DNA of 64,000 bases from an uncultured Faecalibacterium sp. (GTDB lineage Bacteria > Bacillota > Clostridia > Oscillospirales > Ruminococcaceae), in NCBI GenBank assembly GCA_944386015.1, contig CALWZK010000003.1:21080-85079 (forward strand), read 5' to 3'. The position numbers and the translations under genes were made by a program. Below are positions 11,596 through 20,800 of the stretch, piece after piece. The number at the start of each line of letters is the position of its first letter. Position 1 is the stretch's first letter. The notes under the pieces are model-generated. The model did no database searches and was not told the origin of the DNA. It worked only from the letters and a program-made list of their open reading frames with translations.

Positions 11596-12300
11596 TCACC
11601 ACTCGATCTCTTCCACCGGGACAGGGTGCTCGTTCACCTCATTGGAGATGATCTGGCCGCTGCGCACCTGGACGATCCGGTCGGCCATACCGGTCAAAGC
11701 TGTGTTGTGGGTGATGACGATGACGGTCCGGCCGGTTTTCCGGCAGGTGTCCTGCAAAAGGGCCAGCACCGACTTGCCGGTCTTGTAGTCCAGGGCGCCG
11801 GTGGGCTCGTCGCACAAAAGGATCTTGGGGTTTTTGGCCAGGGCGCGGGCGATGGCGACCCGCTGCTGTTCGCCGCCGGACAGCTGGGCAGGGAAGTTGT
11901 TGAGCCGCTGGCCCAGGCCCACGCTCTTGAGGGTTTCGGCGGGGTCCAGGGGGTTGCGGCAGATCTCGATGGCCAGCTCCACGTTTTCCAGGGCGGTCAG
12001 GTTTTGAACCAGGTTGTAAAACTGGAACACAAACCCCACGTCGTAGCGCCGGTAGGCGGTGAGCTCCTTTTCGTTGAAACGGCTGACTTCGGCACCGTCC
12101 AGGACGATGCGGCCCTCGTCGCAGCGGTCCATGCCCCCCAGCATGTTCAGCAGGGTGGTTTTGCCGGCGCCGGAGGGGCCGACGATGACGCAAAATTCCC
12201 CCTTGTTGACATGAAAGGTCATGTGATCGGCTGCGGCGACCCGAATATCGCCGGTCTGGTAGTACTTTGATACGTCGGTGAAACTGACAAAAGCATCCAT
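11596..12300 (-). CDS. ABC transporter ATP-binding protein (MacB/LolD type)
   Basis: A 234-residue nucleotide-binding subunit, partner of the permease directly downstream. It has Walker [10 protein letters not shown] near residue 38, the Q-loop VFQFYNLV, the signature [15 protein letters not shown] near 140, Walker [13 protein letters not shown] near 160 and the switch His in VIVITHN. The DEPTGALD form is typical of MacB/LolD/FtsE-like ATPases. The ATG at 12300 follows GGAAGG; a GTG three codons upstream is less well placed. It probably leads a two-gene operon. Confidence 0.95.
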   Translation of the reverse strand: MDAFVSFTDVSKYYQTGDIRVAAADHMTFHVNKGEFCVIVGPSGAGKTTLLNMLGGMDRCDEGRIVLDGAEVSRFNEKELTAYRRYDVGFVFQFYNLVQNLTALENVELAIEICRNPLDPAETLKSVGLGQRLNNFPAQLSGGEQQRVAIARALAKNPKILLCDEPTGALDYKTGKSVLALLQDTCRKTGRTVIVITHNTALTGMADRIVQVRSGQIISNEVNEHPVPVEEIEW

Positions 12301-12361
12301 GGATACCACCTTCCCTTTCCGTGTATCTGACGTTTTTCCGCGCTTGTTCTTTCTTATCTTA

Positions 12362-12391
12362 ATAGTACAACAAACCGGCAGGCGGTTGCAA
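12362..12391 (-). promoter_or_regulatory. Probable promoter for the ABC operon
   Basis: On the minus strand TTGCAA and TACTAT with an 18-base spacer, about 60 bases upstream of the ATPase start. Confidence 0.5.
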
Positions 12392-12599
12392 GAAATTCCC
12401 TGTTGTATTCATGCAAATGTTACAAATCCACTATATTTACGCCGGGCGCGGTTGTGCGTTGCGCCCGCCCGGGGCAGGCGGCCGGACCTCCCGGCGGGGA
12501 TATTCTTGTGGAGCTTTTACAAAAAGCAGCGTGCCATTTTATGGAAAAAGGAGAACTTGCCTCCCGGCGCCCCCAAACAATCGTTTTACAAGGCCATCA

Positions 12600-12621
12600 T
12601 TTCGCATAGAATGATGCGAAA
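12600..12621. repeat. Small inverted repeat
   Basis: TTTCGCAT and ATGCGAAA are separated by six bases. It could be a protein-binding site or a weak hairpin; no T run follows. Confidence 0.4.
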
Positions 12622-12764
12622 AGCAGCCCCAAAACCGGGCCCCGGAAAACTTTGCCCCGTACCGGGCCGCAGGCCAAAAGGCAAAAAAGGAGCGAATAAC
12701 CGTCTGTTTTGCAGCCTTCGTGAAAGACCACAGCAGTGTGTGGTACCCAGTGAAGCTCTTTTTG

Positions 12765-12792
12765 CCTCCTTTTTCTCTCGAGAAAAAGGAGG
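12765..12792. repeat. Near-perfect palindrome upstream of the leu promoter
   Basis: Thirteen-base arms CCTCCTTTTTCTC / GAGAAAAAGGAGG flank a two-base centre. One further copy of the right arm (GAGAAAAAGGAGG) follows immediately, overlapping it. The palindrome ends 15 bases before the -35 box of the leu promoter, so it may be an operator or an intergenic repeat unit. Confidence 0.6.
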
Positions 12793-12807
12793 AGAAAAAG
12801 GAGGGGG

Positions 12808-12836
12808 TTGACTTCAGGGGTGCAGCATGGTAAAAT
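12808..12836 (+). promoter_or_regulatory. Sigma-A promoter for the leu operon
   Basis: TTGACT and TAAAAT are 17 bases apart, placed so that transcription starts at the beginning of the T-box leader. Confidence 0.8.
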
Positions 12837-12849
12837 AAGCGCAGTTTCA

Positions 12850-13167
12850 GCAAACAACCAAATGCGTTGATGGGGAAAAATCGGAAGATCTTCCGCTTGC
12901 AGAGAGCCGCCGGGTGGTGTAAGGCGGCGCGGGAACTTCTGGCTACTGGCCCCTGAGCAGCAGAGCCCAACGGTCATTTCCCAGTAGGTTCTGACGGATG
13001 CCCACCGTTACGGGGGCAGCGATTCGCCGCTTTTTTCAAGTGGGCTGATCGTGTGAGCGGCCGCATCATTTGCGGCAAAGAGAGTGGTACCACGGGCCGC
13101 CTTGTATCGAATGTTACAGGCTCTCGTCTCTCAGGGCTTTCGCCCCTGAGTGACGAGGGCCTTTTTG
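12850..13167 (+). promoter_or_regulatory. T-box leader controlling leuACDB (leucine tRNA sensor)
   Basis: T-box RNAs bind a specific uncharged tRNA and then fold an antiterminator. The T-box core GTGGTACCACGG lies at 13084-13095. Stem I shows the conserved AGAGAGC...GGGTGGTGTAAGG apical region at 12901-12923. Two adjacent Leu codons, CTA CTG at 12943-12948, lie in the 3' arm of stem I where the specifier is expected. I cannot fix the specifier codon by eye, but a leucine operon downstream fits. The competing terminator follows the core. The left boundary is approximate. Confidence 0.9.
13121..13167 (+). terminator. Regulated terminator of the T-box leader
   Basis: CTCGTC-t-CTCAGGG pairs with CCCTGAG-t-GACGAG, with a CTTTCGC-type loop, followed by GGCCTTTTT. 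It is mutually exclusive with the T-box antiterminator. Confidence 0.85.
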
Positions 13168-13236
13168 TATGCGCCGGTTCCCGAGAGGGCCGGGCGCGGC
13201 TGCAATTTATCTGCATGATAACAGGAGGATACCGCT

Positions 13237-14889
13237 ATGATGGACGCTACCAAATACGCACCGGGCTATTACCCCGCACCCGCCGGCTATGACAGCTGGG
13301 TCAAAAAGGACCACATCGAAAAAGCACCCGCTTTCTGCAGCGTGGACCTGCGGGACGGCAACCAGGCCCTGATTGTCCCCATGAGCCTGGAGGAAAAGAT
13401 CGAATTTTTCCAGATGCTGGTGAAGATCGGCTTCAAGGAGATCGAAGTGGGCTTCCCCGCCGCCAGCGAGACCGAGTATGAGTTCCTGCGGACCCTGATC
13501 GAGCAGAACATGATCCCCGAGGACGTCACCGTCCAGGTGCTGACCCAGTGCCGGGACCACATCATCCGCAAGACCTTTGAGGCCGTCAAGGGCGCACCCC
13601 GGGCAGTGATCCACTTCTACAACTCCACCTCGGTGGCCCAGCGGGAGCAGGTGTTCCACAAGTCCAAGGATGAGATCAAACAGATCGCCATCGACGGCGC
13701 CAAGCTGGTGAAGCAGCTGAGCCAGGAGTACGAAGGCAACTTCCTGTTTGAGTACAGCCCCGAGAGCTTCACCGGCACCGAGCCCGACTATGCCCTGGAG
13801 GTGTGCAACGCCGTCATCGACATCATGGAGCCCACCCCCGACCGGCCCATGATCATCAACCTGCCGGTCACCGTGGAGATGAGCATGCCCCACGTCTACG
13901 CCAGCCAGATCGAGTATTGCTCCTGCCACCTGCACAACCGGGACAGCGTCATCCTCTCCACCCATCCCCACAACGACCGGGGCACCGGCGTGGCCTGCGC
14001 TGAGCTGGCTGTGCTGGCCGGCGCCCAGCGGATTGAGTGCTGCCTGTTCGGCAACGGCGAGCGCACCGGCAACGTGGACGCTATCACCCTGGCTCTGAAC
14101 ATGTACAGCCACGGCGTGGACCCCAAGCTGGACTTCTCGGATCTGCCCGCCATCTGCAAGGTGTACGAGCGGGTGACCCGGATGCACGTCTACGAGCGCA
14201 GCCCCTATGCGGGCCAGCTGGTGTTCGCCGCCTTCTCGGGCAGCCATCAGGACGCCATCGCCAAGGGCATGAACTACCGCAAGGAAAAGGGCGAGCACCG
14301 CTGGACCTGCCCCTATATCCCCATCGACCCCCACGACATCGGCCGCACCTATGACGCCGACGTCATCCGGATCAACAGCCAGAGCGGCAAGGGCGGCATC
14401 GGCTTTGTGCTGGAGCAGAACTACGGCTACAACCTGCCCCCCAAGATGCGGGAGGACCTGGGCTACAAGGTCAAGGCTGTGTCGGACCACAGCCACAAGG
14501 AGCTGTCCGCCGCCGAGGTCTGCCGGATCTTCGAGCAGGAATACCTCAACAAGTGCAAACCCCTGAACGTGGCAGAGGCCCACTTCATCCAGAAGCAGGG
14601 GATCACCGCTTCGGTGACGATGGAAATGAACGGCTCCACCCGTGAGATCGTGGCCATTGGCAACGGCCGTCTGGACGCTGTGGCCAACGCCATCCAGACC
14701 GCCACCGGCATGGACTTCCATCTGGAGCAATACTCGGAGCACAGCCTGGACGGCGGCTCCACCTCCCGGGCAGCCTCCTATGTGGGCCTGGTCTGGGGCG
14801 ACGGCACCACCACCTGGGGCGCCGGCACCGACACCGACATCATTGTGGCCGGCATCAAGGCCCTGGTTTCGGCCATCAACAACAAGTAA
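13237..14889 (+). CDS. leuA: 2-isopropylmalate synthase
   Basis: This enzyme catalyses the first committed step of leucine synthesis, joining acetyl-CoA to 2-ketoisovalerate. At 550 residues it belongs to the longer LeuA type. The catalytic (beta/alpha)8 barrel shows SVDLRDGNQAL near residue 30 (metal Asp and catalytic Arg), the STHPHNDRGTG metal-binding HxH near 245 and the FGNGERTGNVD block near 270. The C-terminal regulatory domain spans about 430-545, where leucine feedback is expected. GAGG precedes the first of two consecutive ATG codons. It heads the T-box-controlled operon. Confidence 0.97.
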   Translation: MMDATKYAPGYYPAPAGYDSWVKKDHIEKAPAFCSVDLRDGNQALIVPMSLEEKIEFFQMLVKIGFKEIEVGFPAASETEYEFLRTLIEQNMIPEDVTVQVLTQCRDHIIRKTFEAVKGAPRAVIHFYNSTSVAQREQVFHKSKDEIKQIAIDGAKLVKQLSQEYEGNFLFEYSPESFTGTEPDYALEVCNAVIDIMEPTPDRPMIINLPVTVEMSMPHVYASQIEYCSCHLHNRDSVILSTHPHNDRGTGVACAELAVLAGAQRIECCLFGNGERTGNVDAITLALNMYSHGVDPKLDFSDLPAICKVYERVTRMHVYERSPYAGQLVFAAFSGSHQDAIAKGMNYRKEKGEHRWTCPYIPIDPHDIGRTYDADVIRINSQSGKGGIGFVLEQNYGYNLPPKMREDLGYKVKAVSDHSHKELSAAEVCRIFEQEYLNKCKPLNVAEAHFIQKQGITASVTMEMNGSTREIVAIGNGRLDAVANAIQTATGMDFHLEQYSEHSLDGGSTSRAASYVGLVWGDGTTTWGAGTDTDIIVAGIKALVSAINNK

Positions 14890-14937
14890 AACCGGACGCC
14901 TGGAGCGCCCCGCAGAAAGATAGAGGAGAAACGCATC

Positions 14938-16197
14938 ATGGGAATGACTCTGACGCAGAAGATTCTGGCTGCCCACGCCGGCCTGGACCAGGTCAAGGCG
15001 GGCCAGCTGATCAACGCCAAGCTGGATATTGTGCTGGGCAACGACATCACCACCCCGGTGGCCATCAACGAATTTGAAAAGGCCGGCTTTGACAGCGTGT
15101 TCGACAAGGAACACATCGCCATCGTGCTGGACCACTTTGTCCCCAACAAGGACATCAAGAGCGCCACCCAGTCCAAGCAGTGCCGCACCTTCGCCAACAA
15201 GTACGACATCCTGAACTTCTACGATGTGGGCCAGATGGGCATCGAGCACGCCCTGCTGCCCGAGAAGGGCATCGTCACCGCCGGCGACTGCGTCATCGGC
15301 GCCGACAGCCACACCTGCACCTACGGCGCCCTGGGTGCCTTCTCCACCGGTGTGGGCTCCACCGATATGGCCGCCGGCATGGCCACCGGCATGGCATGGT
15401 TCAAGGTGCCTGCCGCCATCCGGTTTGTCCTCACCGGCTCCCTGCCTGAGCGGGTGTCGGGCAAGGACCTGATCCTCTCCATCATCGGCCAGATCGGGGT
15501 GGACGGCGCCCTCTACAAGTCGATGGAGTTCACCGGGCCCGGCGTGGCCAGCCTGTCCATGGACGACCGGCTCTGCGTCTGCAACATGGCCATCGAGGCC
15601 GGCGCCAAGAACGGCATCTTCCCGGTGGACGATGTGACCAAAGCTTATCTGCAGGGCCGCAGCCAGCGGACCCCGGTCTACTATGAGGCAGACCCCGACG
15701 CCGAGTACGAGCAGACCATCGAGATCGACCTGTCCAAGCTGGTGCCCACCGTCAGCTACCCCCACCTGCCCGAGAACACCCACCCCGCCAGCGAGGGCAG
15801 CGGCATCAAGATCGACCAGGTGGTGATCGGCAGCTGCACCAACGGCCGCCTGGAGGACATGGAGGCCGCCTACAACATCCTGAAGGGCAAGCACATCGCC
15901 AAGGAGGTCCGGGGCATCATCATCCCGGCCACCATGGCAGTCTACAAGGAGTGCATCCGCCGCGGCTGGACCGAGGCCTTCATCGACGCCGGCTGCATTG
16001 TCTCCACCCCCACCTGCGGCCCCTGCCTGGGCGGCTACATGGGCATCCTGGCCGAGGGAGAGCGCTGCGTCTCCACCACCAACCGGAACTTTGTGGGCCG
16101 GATGGGCCACGTCAAGAGTGAGGTCTACCTGGCTTCGCCGGCTACGGCAGCCGCTTCGGCCCTCACCGGCACCATCACCGACCCCCGCACCGTCTGA
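14938..16197 (+). CDS. leuC: 3-isopropylmalate dehydratase large subunit
   Basis: With LeuD it isomerises 2-isopropylmalate to 3-isopropylmalate in the cytoplasm, using a 4Fe-4S cluster. The 419-residue length matches the shorter LeuC type of Firmicutes and archaea. The three cluster cysteines are Cys300 (GSCTNG), Cys360 and Cys363 (TCGPC). Substrate-site blocks [13 protein letters not shown] near 120 and NRNFVGRMG near 380 are intact. A GAGGAGA ribosome-binding site precedes it, and it lies 48 bases after leuA. Confidence 0.97.
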   Translation: MGMTLTQKILAAHAGLDQVKAGQLINAKLDIVLGNDITTPVAINEFEKAGFDSVFDKEHIAIVLDHFVPNKDIKSATQSKQCRTFANKYDILNFYDVGQMGIEHALLPEKGIVTAGDCVIGADSHTCTYGALGAFSTGVGSTDMAAGMATGMAWFKVPAAIRFVLTGSLPERVSGKDLILSIIGQIGVDGALYKSMEFTGPGVASLSMDDRLCVCNMAIEAGAKNGIFPVDDVTKAYLQGRSQRTPVYYEADPDAEYEQTIEIDLSKLVPTVSYPHLPENTHPASEGSGIKIDQVVIGSCTNGRLEDMEAAYNILKGKHIAKEVRGIIIPATMAVYKECIRRGWTEAFIDAGCIVSTPTCGPCLGGYMGILAEGERCVSTTNRNFVGRMGHVKSEVYLASPATAAASALTGTITDPRTV

Positions 16198-16218
16198 CCA
16201 GGAAAGGAGCACACTGCA

Positions 16219-16716
16219 ATGAACGCAAAAGGTCATGTTTTCAAATATCCCGACAACGTGGACACCGACGTCATCATCCCGGCCCGGTACCTGAACACCC
16301 AGGACGCCAGGGAGCTGGCCTCCCACTGCATGGAGGACATCGACAAGGACTTTGTCCGCAAGGTGCAGCCCGGCGACGTGATGGTGGGCGGCTGGAACTT
16401 CGGCTGCGGCTCCTCCCGTGAGCACGCCCCCCTGTGCATCAAGACCAGCGGCATCTCGGTGGTCATCGCCAAGAGCTTTGCCCGGATTTTCTACCGCAAC
16501 AGCATCAACATCGGCCTGCCCATCCTGGAGTGCGAGGCAGCAGCCGACGCCATCCAGGCGGGGGATCTGGTGAGCGTGGACTTTGACACCGGCGTCATCA
16601 CCGACGAGACCACCGGCGCCACCTTCCAGGCCGAGCCCTTCCCGCCCTTCATCCAGGAGATCATCGCCGCCGGCGGCCTGATGAATTCCATCAAGGCCAA
16701 AGCTGCCAACAAGTAA
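16219..16716 (+). CDS. leuD: 3-isopropylmalate dehydratase small subunit
   Basis: The swivelling subunit that completes the LeuCD active site. At 165 residues it is the short LeuD form that pairs with the 419-residue LeuC. Recognisable parts are [12 protein letters not shown] near residue 15, the [15 protein letters not shown] loop near 55, and the [15 protein letters not shown] strand near 90. AGGAAAGGAG precedes its ATG, 21 bases after leuC. Confidence 0.97.
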   Translation: MNAKGHVFKYPDNVDTDVIIPARYLNTQDARELASHCMEDIDKDFVRKVQPGDVMVGGWNFGCGSSREHAPLCIKTSGISVVIAKSFARIFYRNSINIGLPILECEAAADAIQAGDLVSVDFDTGVITDETTGATFQAEPFPPFIQEIIAAGGLMNSIKAKAANK

Positions 16717-16732
16717 GGGGAGGGAACCTGCC

Positions 16733-17809
16733 ATGGAAAAGAATATTGCTGTCATCTGGGGCGACTGCTCCAGCCCCGAGATTGTCCGCCAGGCGGTGCG
16801 GGTCCTGGACAAGATTGCCGAGAAATACGGCCACACCTTCCACTACATTGACACCGCCATGGGCGGCGAGGCCATCGACAAATACGGCGACCCTCTGCCC
16901 CAGCACGAGCTGGACAAATGCCTGGCCGCCGACAGCGTCCTGCTGGGCGCGGTGGGCGGCCCCAAGTGGGAGGGGATGCCCGGCGACAAGCGGCCTGAGA
17001 AGGGCCTGCTGCGGCTGCGGGCCGGCATGGGCCTGTATTCCAACAGCCGCCCCGCCAAGATCTGGCCCCAGCTGGCCCCTGCCAGCCCCCTGAAGCCCGA
17101 GATTGTGGCCCAGGGCATCGACTTTATCATCGTCCGGGAGCTGACCGGCGGCGTCTACTTCGGCGAGCACACCACCAAGACCCTGCCCAACGGGGAAAAG
17201 CAGTCGGTGGACATCATGCCCTACACCGAGCATGAGATCGAGCGGATCGGCCGGATCGGCTTTGAGACCGCCCGCAAGCGCCGCAAAAAGCTGTGCTGCG
17301 TGGACAAGGCCAACGTGCTGGACACCAGCCGGCTGTGGCGGGCTGTGATGCACCGGCTCCAGGCCGAGTACCCCGACGTGGAGTACAGCGAGATGTTTGT
17401 GGACAACTGCGCCATGCAGATCGTCAAGAACCCGGCCCAGTTTGACGTCATCGTCACCGAGAATATGTTCGGCGACATCCTGTCGGACGAGGCATCCATG
17501 ATCACCGGCTCCATCGGGATGATCCCCTCCTCTTCCCTGGGCGAGGGGACCCGGGGCCTCTACGAGCCTATCCACGGCTCGGCCCCCGACATCGCCGGCA
17601 AGGACGTGGTCAACCCCACCGCCTGCATCCTGTCGGCAGCCATGATGCTGCGGTACAGCTTCGGGATGGCCCAGGAGGCCGACTGCATCGAGGCGGCTGT
17701 GGGCAAGGTGCTGGACGCAGGGCTGCGCACCGCTGACAACATGAGCGAGGGCTGCACCTGCCTGGGCTGCACCGCCATGGGCGATGCCATCCTCAAGGCC
17801 ATGGACTGA
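16733..17809 (+). CDS. leuB: 3-isopropylmalate dehydrogenase
   Basis: NAD-dependent oxidative decarboxylation of 3-isopropylmalate to 2-ketoisocaproate. It has 358 residues, normal length. The family blocks LLRLRAGMGLYSNSRPAK, VRELTGGVYFGEH, VDKANVL, the metal-binding NMFGDILSDEAS and the NAD-binding EPIHGSAPDIAGK are all present. One divergence is the first loop: GDCSSPEIV stands where most homologues have GDGIGPEI, which may be lineage-specific. It closes the leuACDB operon and is followed by a terminator. Confidence 0.96.
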   Translation: MEKNIAVIWGDCSSPEIVRQAVRVLDKIAEKYGHTFHYIDTAMGGEAIDKYGDPLPQHELDKCLAADSVLLGAVGGPKWEGMPGDKRPEKGLLRLRAGMGLYSNSRPAKIWPQLAPASPLKPEIVAQGIDFIIVRELTGGVYFGEHTTKTLPNGEKQSVDIMPYTEHEIERIGRIGFETARKRRKKLCCVDKANVLDTSRLWRAVMHRLQAEYPDVEYSEMFVDNCAMQIVKNPAQFDVIVTENMFGDILSDEASMITGSIGMIPSSSLGEGTRGLYEPIHGSAPDIAGKDVVNPTACILSAAMMLRYSFGMAQEADCIEAAVGKVLDAGLRTADNMSEGCTCLGCTAMGDAILKAMD

Positions 17810-17828
17810 TTTTTAACACAATCAAAAC

Positions 17829-17868
17829 GGGCTCCTGCCGGGTTTGAACCCCGGCGGGGGCCTTTTGT
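17829..17868 (+). terminator. Terminator of the leu operon
   Basis: GGCtCCtGCCGGG pairs with CCCCGGCgGGgGCC around TTTGAA, followed by TTTTGTT. Confidence 0.75.
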
Positions 17869-17904
17869 TGCGGCAAAAACAGAAAACGAGTGAAAGAAAT
17901 TCAT

Positions 17905-17933
17905 TTGACAAAACAGTTTATGTATTCTATACT
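17905..17933 (+). promoter_or_regulatory. Sigma-A promoter for ilvA-ridA
   Basis: A consensus TTGACA, 17-base spacer and TATACT, about 75 bases before the ilvA start. Confidence 0.88.
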
Positions 17934-18007
17934 GGAACCTATCAGAGATTCATACACATAGGAAAATGCAGGGCGGCTTGGCCCTGTATTTTATTGGGAG
18001 AGGGAAT

Positions 18008-19216
18008 ATGCTTACACTGGATAAAATCTACCACGCCGCCTTTGTCCTGAAAGAGATCGCACGACGCACCGATTTGATCGAGGCGCCGCTGCTGTCCAAA
18101 GACTGCCGCCTCTACCTCAAGACCGAGAACCTCCAGGTGACCGGCAGCTTTAAGGTGCGGGGCGCCTACTACAAGATCAGCCAGCTGTCGGAAGAAGAGC
18201 GCAGCAAGGGCGTCATTGCCTGCTCGGCGGGCAACCACGCCCAGGGCGTGGCCCTGGCCGCCACCCGGCGGGGGATCAAGAGTATCGTCTGCATGCCCGA
18301 CGGCGCCCCCATCATGAAGGTGGAAAACACCAAGAACCTGGGGGCCGAGGTGTGCCTGGTGCCCGGCACCTACGACGACGCCCACGACAAGGCGGTGGAG
18401 CTTCAGGCCGAGACTGGCATGACCTTCATCCATCCCTATGACGATGAACTGGTGATTGCAGGCCAGGGCACCATCGGCCTGGAAATCCTGGACCAGCTGC
18501 CCGACCTGGACGCCGTCATCGTGCCGGTGGGGGGCGGCGGCCTGATCTCGGGCATCGCCTTCACCATCAAGTCCCTGCGGCCCGACGTCAAGGTCTACGG
18601 CGTCCAGGCGGCAGGCGCCCCCAGCATGTACCTGTCCATGAAGGAGCACTGCTACCGCACCCTGGACACCGCCGCCACCTTTGCGGACGGCATCCAGGTC
18701 AAGACCCCCGGCGAGCTGACCTATGAGATGTGCGAAAAATATGTGGACGGGATGGTCACCGTCAGCGAGGACGAAATCGCCGCCGCCATCCTCTCCCTGA
18801 TGGAGAACCAGAAACTGGTGGCCGAGGGGGCCGGCGCTGTGCCGGTGGCGGCAGCTTTGTTCCACAAGCTGCCCATCCAGGGCAAAAAGGTGGTCTGCGT
18901 GGTGTCGGGCGGCAACATCGACGTCAACATCCTGAGCCGGGTCATCACCCGGGGCCTCATCATGAGCGGCCGCAAGTCCAACCTCACCATCGCCCTGGAG
19001 GACAAGCCGGGCCAGCTGACCAAGGTGTCCGAGATTGTGGCCAGCTGCGGCGGCAACGTGGTGTCGGTGCAGTACGACGGCTCCGACCCCAACATGCCCA
19101 TTTCCAGCTGCTTCCTCAAGCTGGGGATGGAAACCCGGGACGCCGCCCAGATCGAGCAGATTCGCTCCGAGCTGTCCAAGGCAGGGTTCCAGCTGGTGAC
19201 CGAGCGCACCTGCTGA
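18008..19216 (+). CDS. ilvA: Threonine ammonia-lyase (threonine dehydratase)
   Basis: PLP enzyme that deaminates threonine to 2-oxobutyrate, the entry to isoleucine. It has 402 residues. The PLP lysine is Lys49 in [18 protein letters not shown] binds the substrate, and the phosphate-binding loop is GGGGLISG near 180. The C-terminal part (about 325-402) is an ACT-like regulatory domain, so effector control is likely. The ATG at 18008 follows GGGAGAGGG; a start 14 codons upstream lacks such a site. It shares a promoter and operon with the RidA gene. A serine-deaminating role cannot be excluded. Confidence 0.94.
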   Translation: MLTLDKIYHAAFVLKEIARRTDLIEAPLLSKDCRLYLKTENLQVTGSFKVRGAYYKISQLSEEERSKGVIACSAGNHAQGVALAATRRGIKSIVCMPDGAPIMKVENTKNLGAEVCLVPGTYDDAHDKAVELQAETGMTFIHPYDDELVIAGQGTIGLEILDQLPDLDAVIVPVGGGGLISGIAFTIKSLRPDVKVYGVQAAGAPSMYLSMKEHCYRTLDTAATFADGIQVKTPGELTYEMCEKYVDGMVTVSEDEIAAAILSLMENQKLVAEGAGAVPVAAALFHKLPIQGKKVVCVVSGGNIDVNILSRVITRGLIMSGRKSNLTIALEDKPGQLTKVSEIVASCGGNVVSVQYDGSDPNMPISSCFLKLGMETRDAAQIEQIRSELSKAGFQLVTERTC

Positions 19217-19269
19217 GCCGGATCGTTTACCATCCAGGCGAAAGCCTGTTGTAAAAAGGAGAACCTACC

Positions 19270-19641
19270 ATGAAAGTTGTCTCTACTTCGAATGCACCCG
19301 CAGCCATCGGCCCCTACAGCCAGGCACTGGACCTGGGGGACCTGGTGTTTGTTTCGGGCCAGATTCCCGTTGACCCCGCCACCGGCCTGATGGCCGACAC
19401 GGTGGAGGCCCAGGCCGCCCAGAGCCTGGCCAACCTGAAAGCCATCCTGGCCGAGGCAGGCCTGTCCATGGCCAATGTGGTCAAGACGGTGATCTTCCTG
19501 GCCGACATCAACGATTTTGCAGCGGTGAACAAGGTGTATGCCGAGGCTTTCACCGAGCCTTACCCCACCCGCAGCTGCGTCCAGGTGGCCGCCATCCCCA
19601 AGGGCGCCAAGCTGGAAATTGAGTGCATCGCAAAGCGGTAA
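19270..19641 (+). CDS. ridA: RidA family reactive enamine/imine deaminase
   Basis: RidA hydrolyses 2-aminoacrylate and 2-aminocrotonate, the unstable products released by IlvA-type PLP enzymes, and so protects other PLP enzymes. The 123-residue length and the blocks AIGPYSQALDLGDLVFVSGQIP, VVKTVIFLADINDFAAVN, the catalytic Arg in PTRSCVQVAAIPKGAKLEIECIA match the family. AAAAGGAG precedes the ATG. The position directly behind ilvA matches its biochemical role. Confidence 0.95.
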   Translation: MKVVSTSNAPAAIGPYSQALDLGDLVFVSGQIPVDPATGLMADTVEAQAAQSLANLKAILAEAGLSMANVVKTVIFLADINDFAAVNKVYAEAFTEPYPTRSCVQVAAIPKGAKLEIECIAKR

Positions 19642-19649
19642 CAAAACCA

Positions 19650-19681
19650 AAAGGGACAGCCGAAAGGCTGTCCCTTTTTTG
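19650..19681 (+). terminator. Terminator of ilvA-ridA
   Basis: AAAGGGACAGCC / GGCTGTCCCTTT with a GAAA tetraloop and a long T run. Confidence 0.9.
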
Positions 19682-19694
19682 TTGGCAATTGGCA

Positions 19695-20687
19695 TCAGGC
19701 CGGGGTGCTGGCTGCGGCGCTGTCCGCCGGCAGGCTGGCGGCCTCGGGCTGTTCTTCCTGGGCGGGGGCCACCGCCTGGGTGTGGGCCACATGGGTCCGC
19801 AGGTAGCTGACCCAGGCGGAATAGCCTTCGGGAAGGATGTGGTAGCCGTCGGGCTGGGCATACTCCGCCTTCAGATCCCCGTTTTCGTCGGCCAGCACTT
19901 CCCAAAGATCCAGGAAGTAGCAGCCCTTCTCCACCGCCAGGGCGGCCAGGTCATTGTTGACCCGGATGAACCGGGCGGAGTACATCCCCGCATGGGCGGG
20001 GTCGGCGCTGACTTCGGGCCGCACCGGGGTGATGGACTGGACGTAGATGTCGGCCTCAGGCAGCAGCTGGCGGATCTGATCCAGCATCAGGCCGTAGTAG
20101 TTGAGGAAGTTGGTGTAATCGGTGTCCTGGGTCAGCACGTTGGTGCCCAGAAGAATGTACACGGATTTGGGCGCATAAGATGCCAGGGCCTGGAGGGGAA
20201 CTTCCTGGACCCCGTCCACCCGGGTGCAGGTGGCGCCGTTCACCACCGCATTGGGCCCCACCCCGCGGTAGGCGCAGTAGCGGGCATTGGGAAGGCCGGT
20301 GTCATAAATCTGCAGCCCCTGGGTCAGGCTGTCCCCCAGAAAGACGGCGCTGTCAAAATAGCTCAGGTCCACCGGTTCGGCGGTCTGGTTCTGGGGCATG
20401 GAGGCCAGCCGGAAATCCATGGCGGTGGTGATGCCGTCGGTGAGCTTCTGAACCGTGATGCTGGACTGACGGGTGTAGTCCAGGGTGCGCCACTGGGTGC
20501 TGGGCAGGGCTTCTTCCAGCAGGGTGGTGTGGGGCTCCCGGCTGCCGGGGCGGGTGGGGTAGAGCTGGCGCCACAGCACCCATACGCCGCACAGCAGCAC
20601 CAGCATCAGAAAGGCCAGCACCGTCGAAAACATTCTGCGCCACCGCTTGTGCAGCACATGACGGCGGTATTCCTGATAGTCTGCCAT
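19695..20687 (-). CDS. Membrane-anchored SGNH/GDSL hydrolase
   Basis: A 330-residue protein with a short basic cytoplasmic N-terminus, one signal-anchor segment (about residues 20-40) and an extracellular SGNH hydrolase domain. Block I is VFLGDSLTQG with the nucleophile Ser120, block III is LLGTNVL, and the catalytic Asp/His pair is in DGYHILP near 285. The C-terminal tail is Ala/Glu/Ser-rich. Likely substrates are acyl or acetyl esters on wall polymers or glycans, which is an inference from the fold and location. AGGAGG lies upstream of the ATG. Confidence 0.88.
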   Translation of the reverse strand: MADYQEYRRHVLHKRWRRMFSTVLAFLMLVLLCGVWVLWRQLYPTRPGSREPHTTLLEEALPSTQWRTLDYTRQSSITVQKLTDGITTAMDFRLASMPQNQTAEPVDLSYFDSAVFLGDSLTQGLQIYDTGLPNARYCAYRGVGPNAVVNGATCTRVDGVQEVPLQALASYAPKSVYILLGTNVLTQDTDYTNFLNYYGLMLDQIRQLLPEADIYVQSITPVRPEVSADPAHAGMYSARFIRVNNDLAALAVEKGCYFLDLWEVLADENGDLKAEYAQPDGYHILPEGYSAWVSYLRTHVAHTQAVAPAQEEQPEAASLPADSAAASTPA

Positions 20688-20735
20688 ACAGCCCTCCTTG
20701 CCCCGGGATCACCGGGGACTTGCTTTGGTAGTACT

Positions 20736-20764
20736 ATTATACAGCGCAACCCGCCGGGGTGCAA
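20736..20764 (-). promoter_or_regulatory. Sigma-A promoter for the SGNH hydrolase
   Basis: On the minus strand TTGCAC and a consensus TATAAT are 17 bases apart, about 50 bases upstream of the start. Confidence 0.75.
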
Positions 20765-20800
20765 GGCGGCAGGCAGATTTTGACACAGTGCTGCGGGGCT

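Larger units (their letters stand above)
12392..12807. other. 416-base intergenic stretch without a supported gene
   Basis: Short open frames here lack ribosome-binding sites and protein-like composition, so I call no gene. The stretch contains two notable inverted repeats, listed separately, and sits between the divergent ABC and leu promoters. Composition shifts from GC-rich to purine/pyrimidine tracts near its right end. Confidence 0.5.

Noticed and set aside
12278..12811. 177-codon plus-strand frame upstream of leuA
   Set aside because: Starts inside the ABC ATPase gene, ends in the palindrome before the leu promoter and has no protein-like features.
13207..16836. 1209-residue open frame on the minus strand across leuA-leuC-leuD
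   Set aside because: It is antisense to three certain genes and covers their whole length; the product is His/Gly/Val/Leu-rich without known motifs, a by-product of GC-rich codon bias.
20780..20785. TTGACA upstream of the cysteine desulfurase as a -35 box
   Set aside because: No -10 hexamer stands 16-18 bases downstream; the extended -10 at 20823 fits better.
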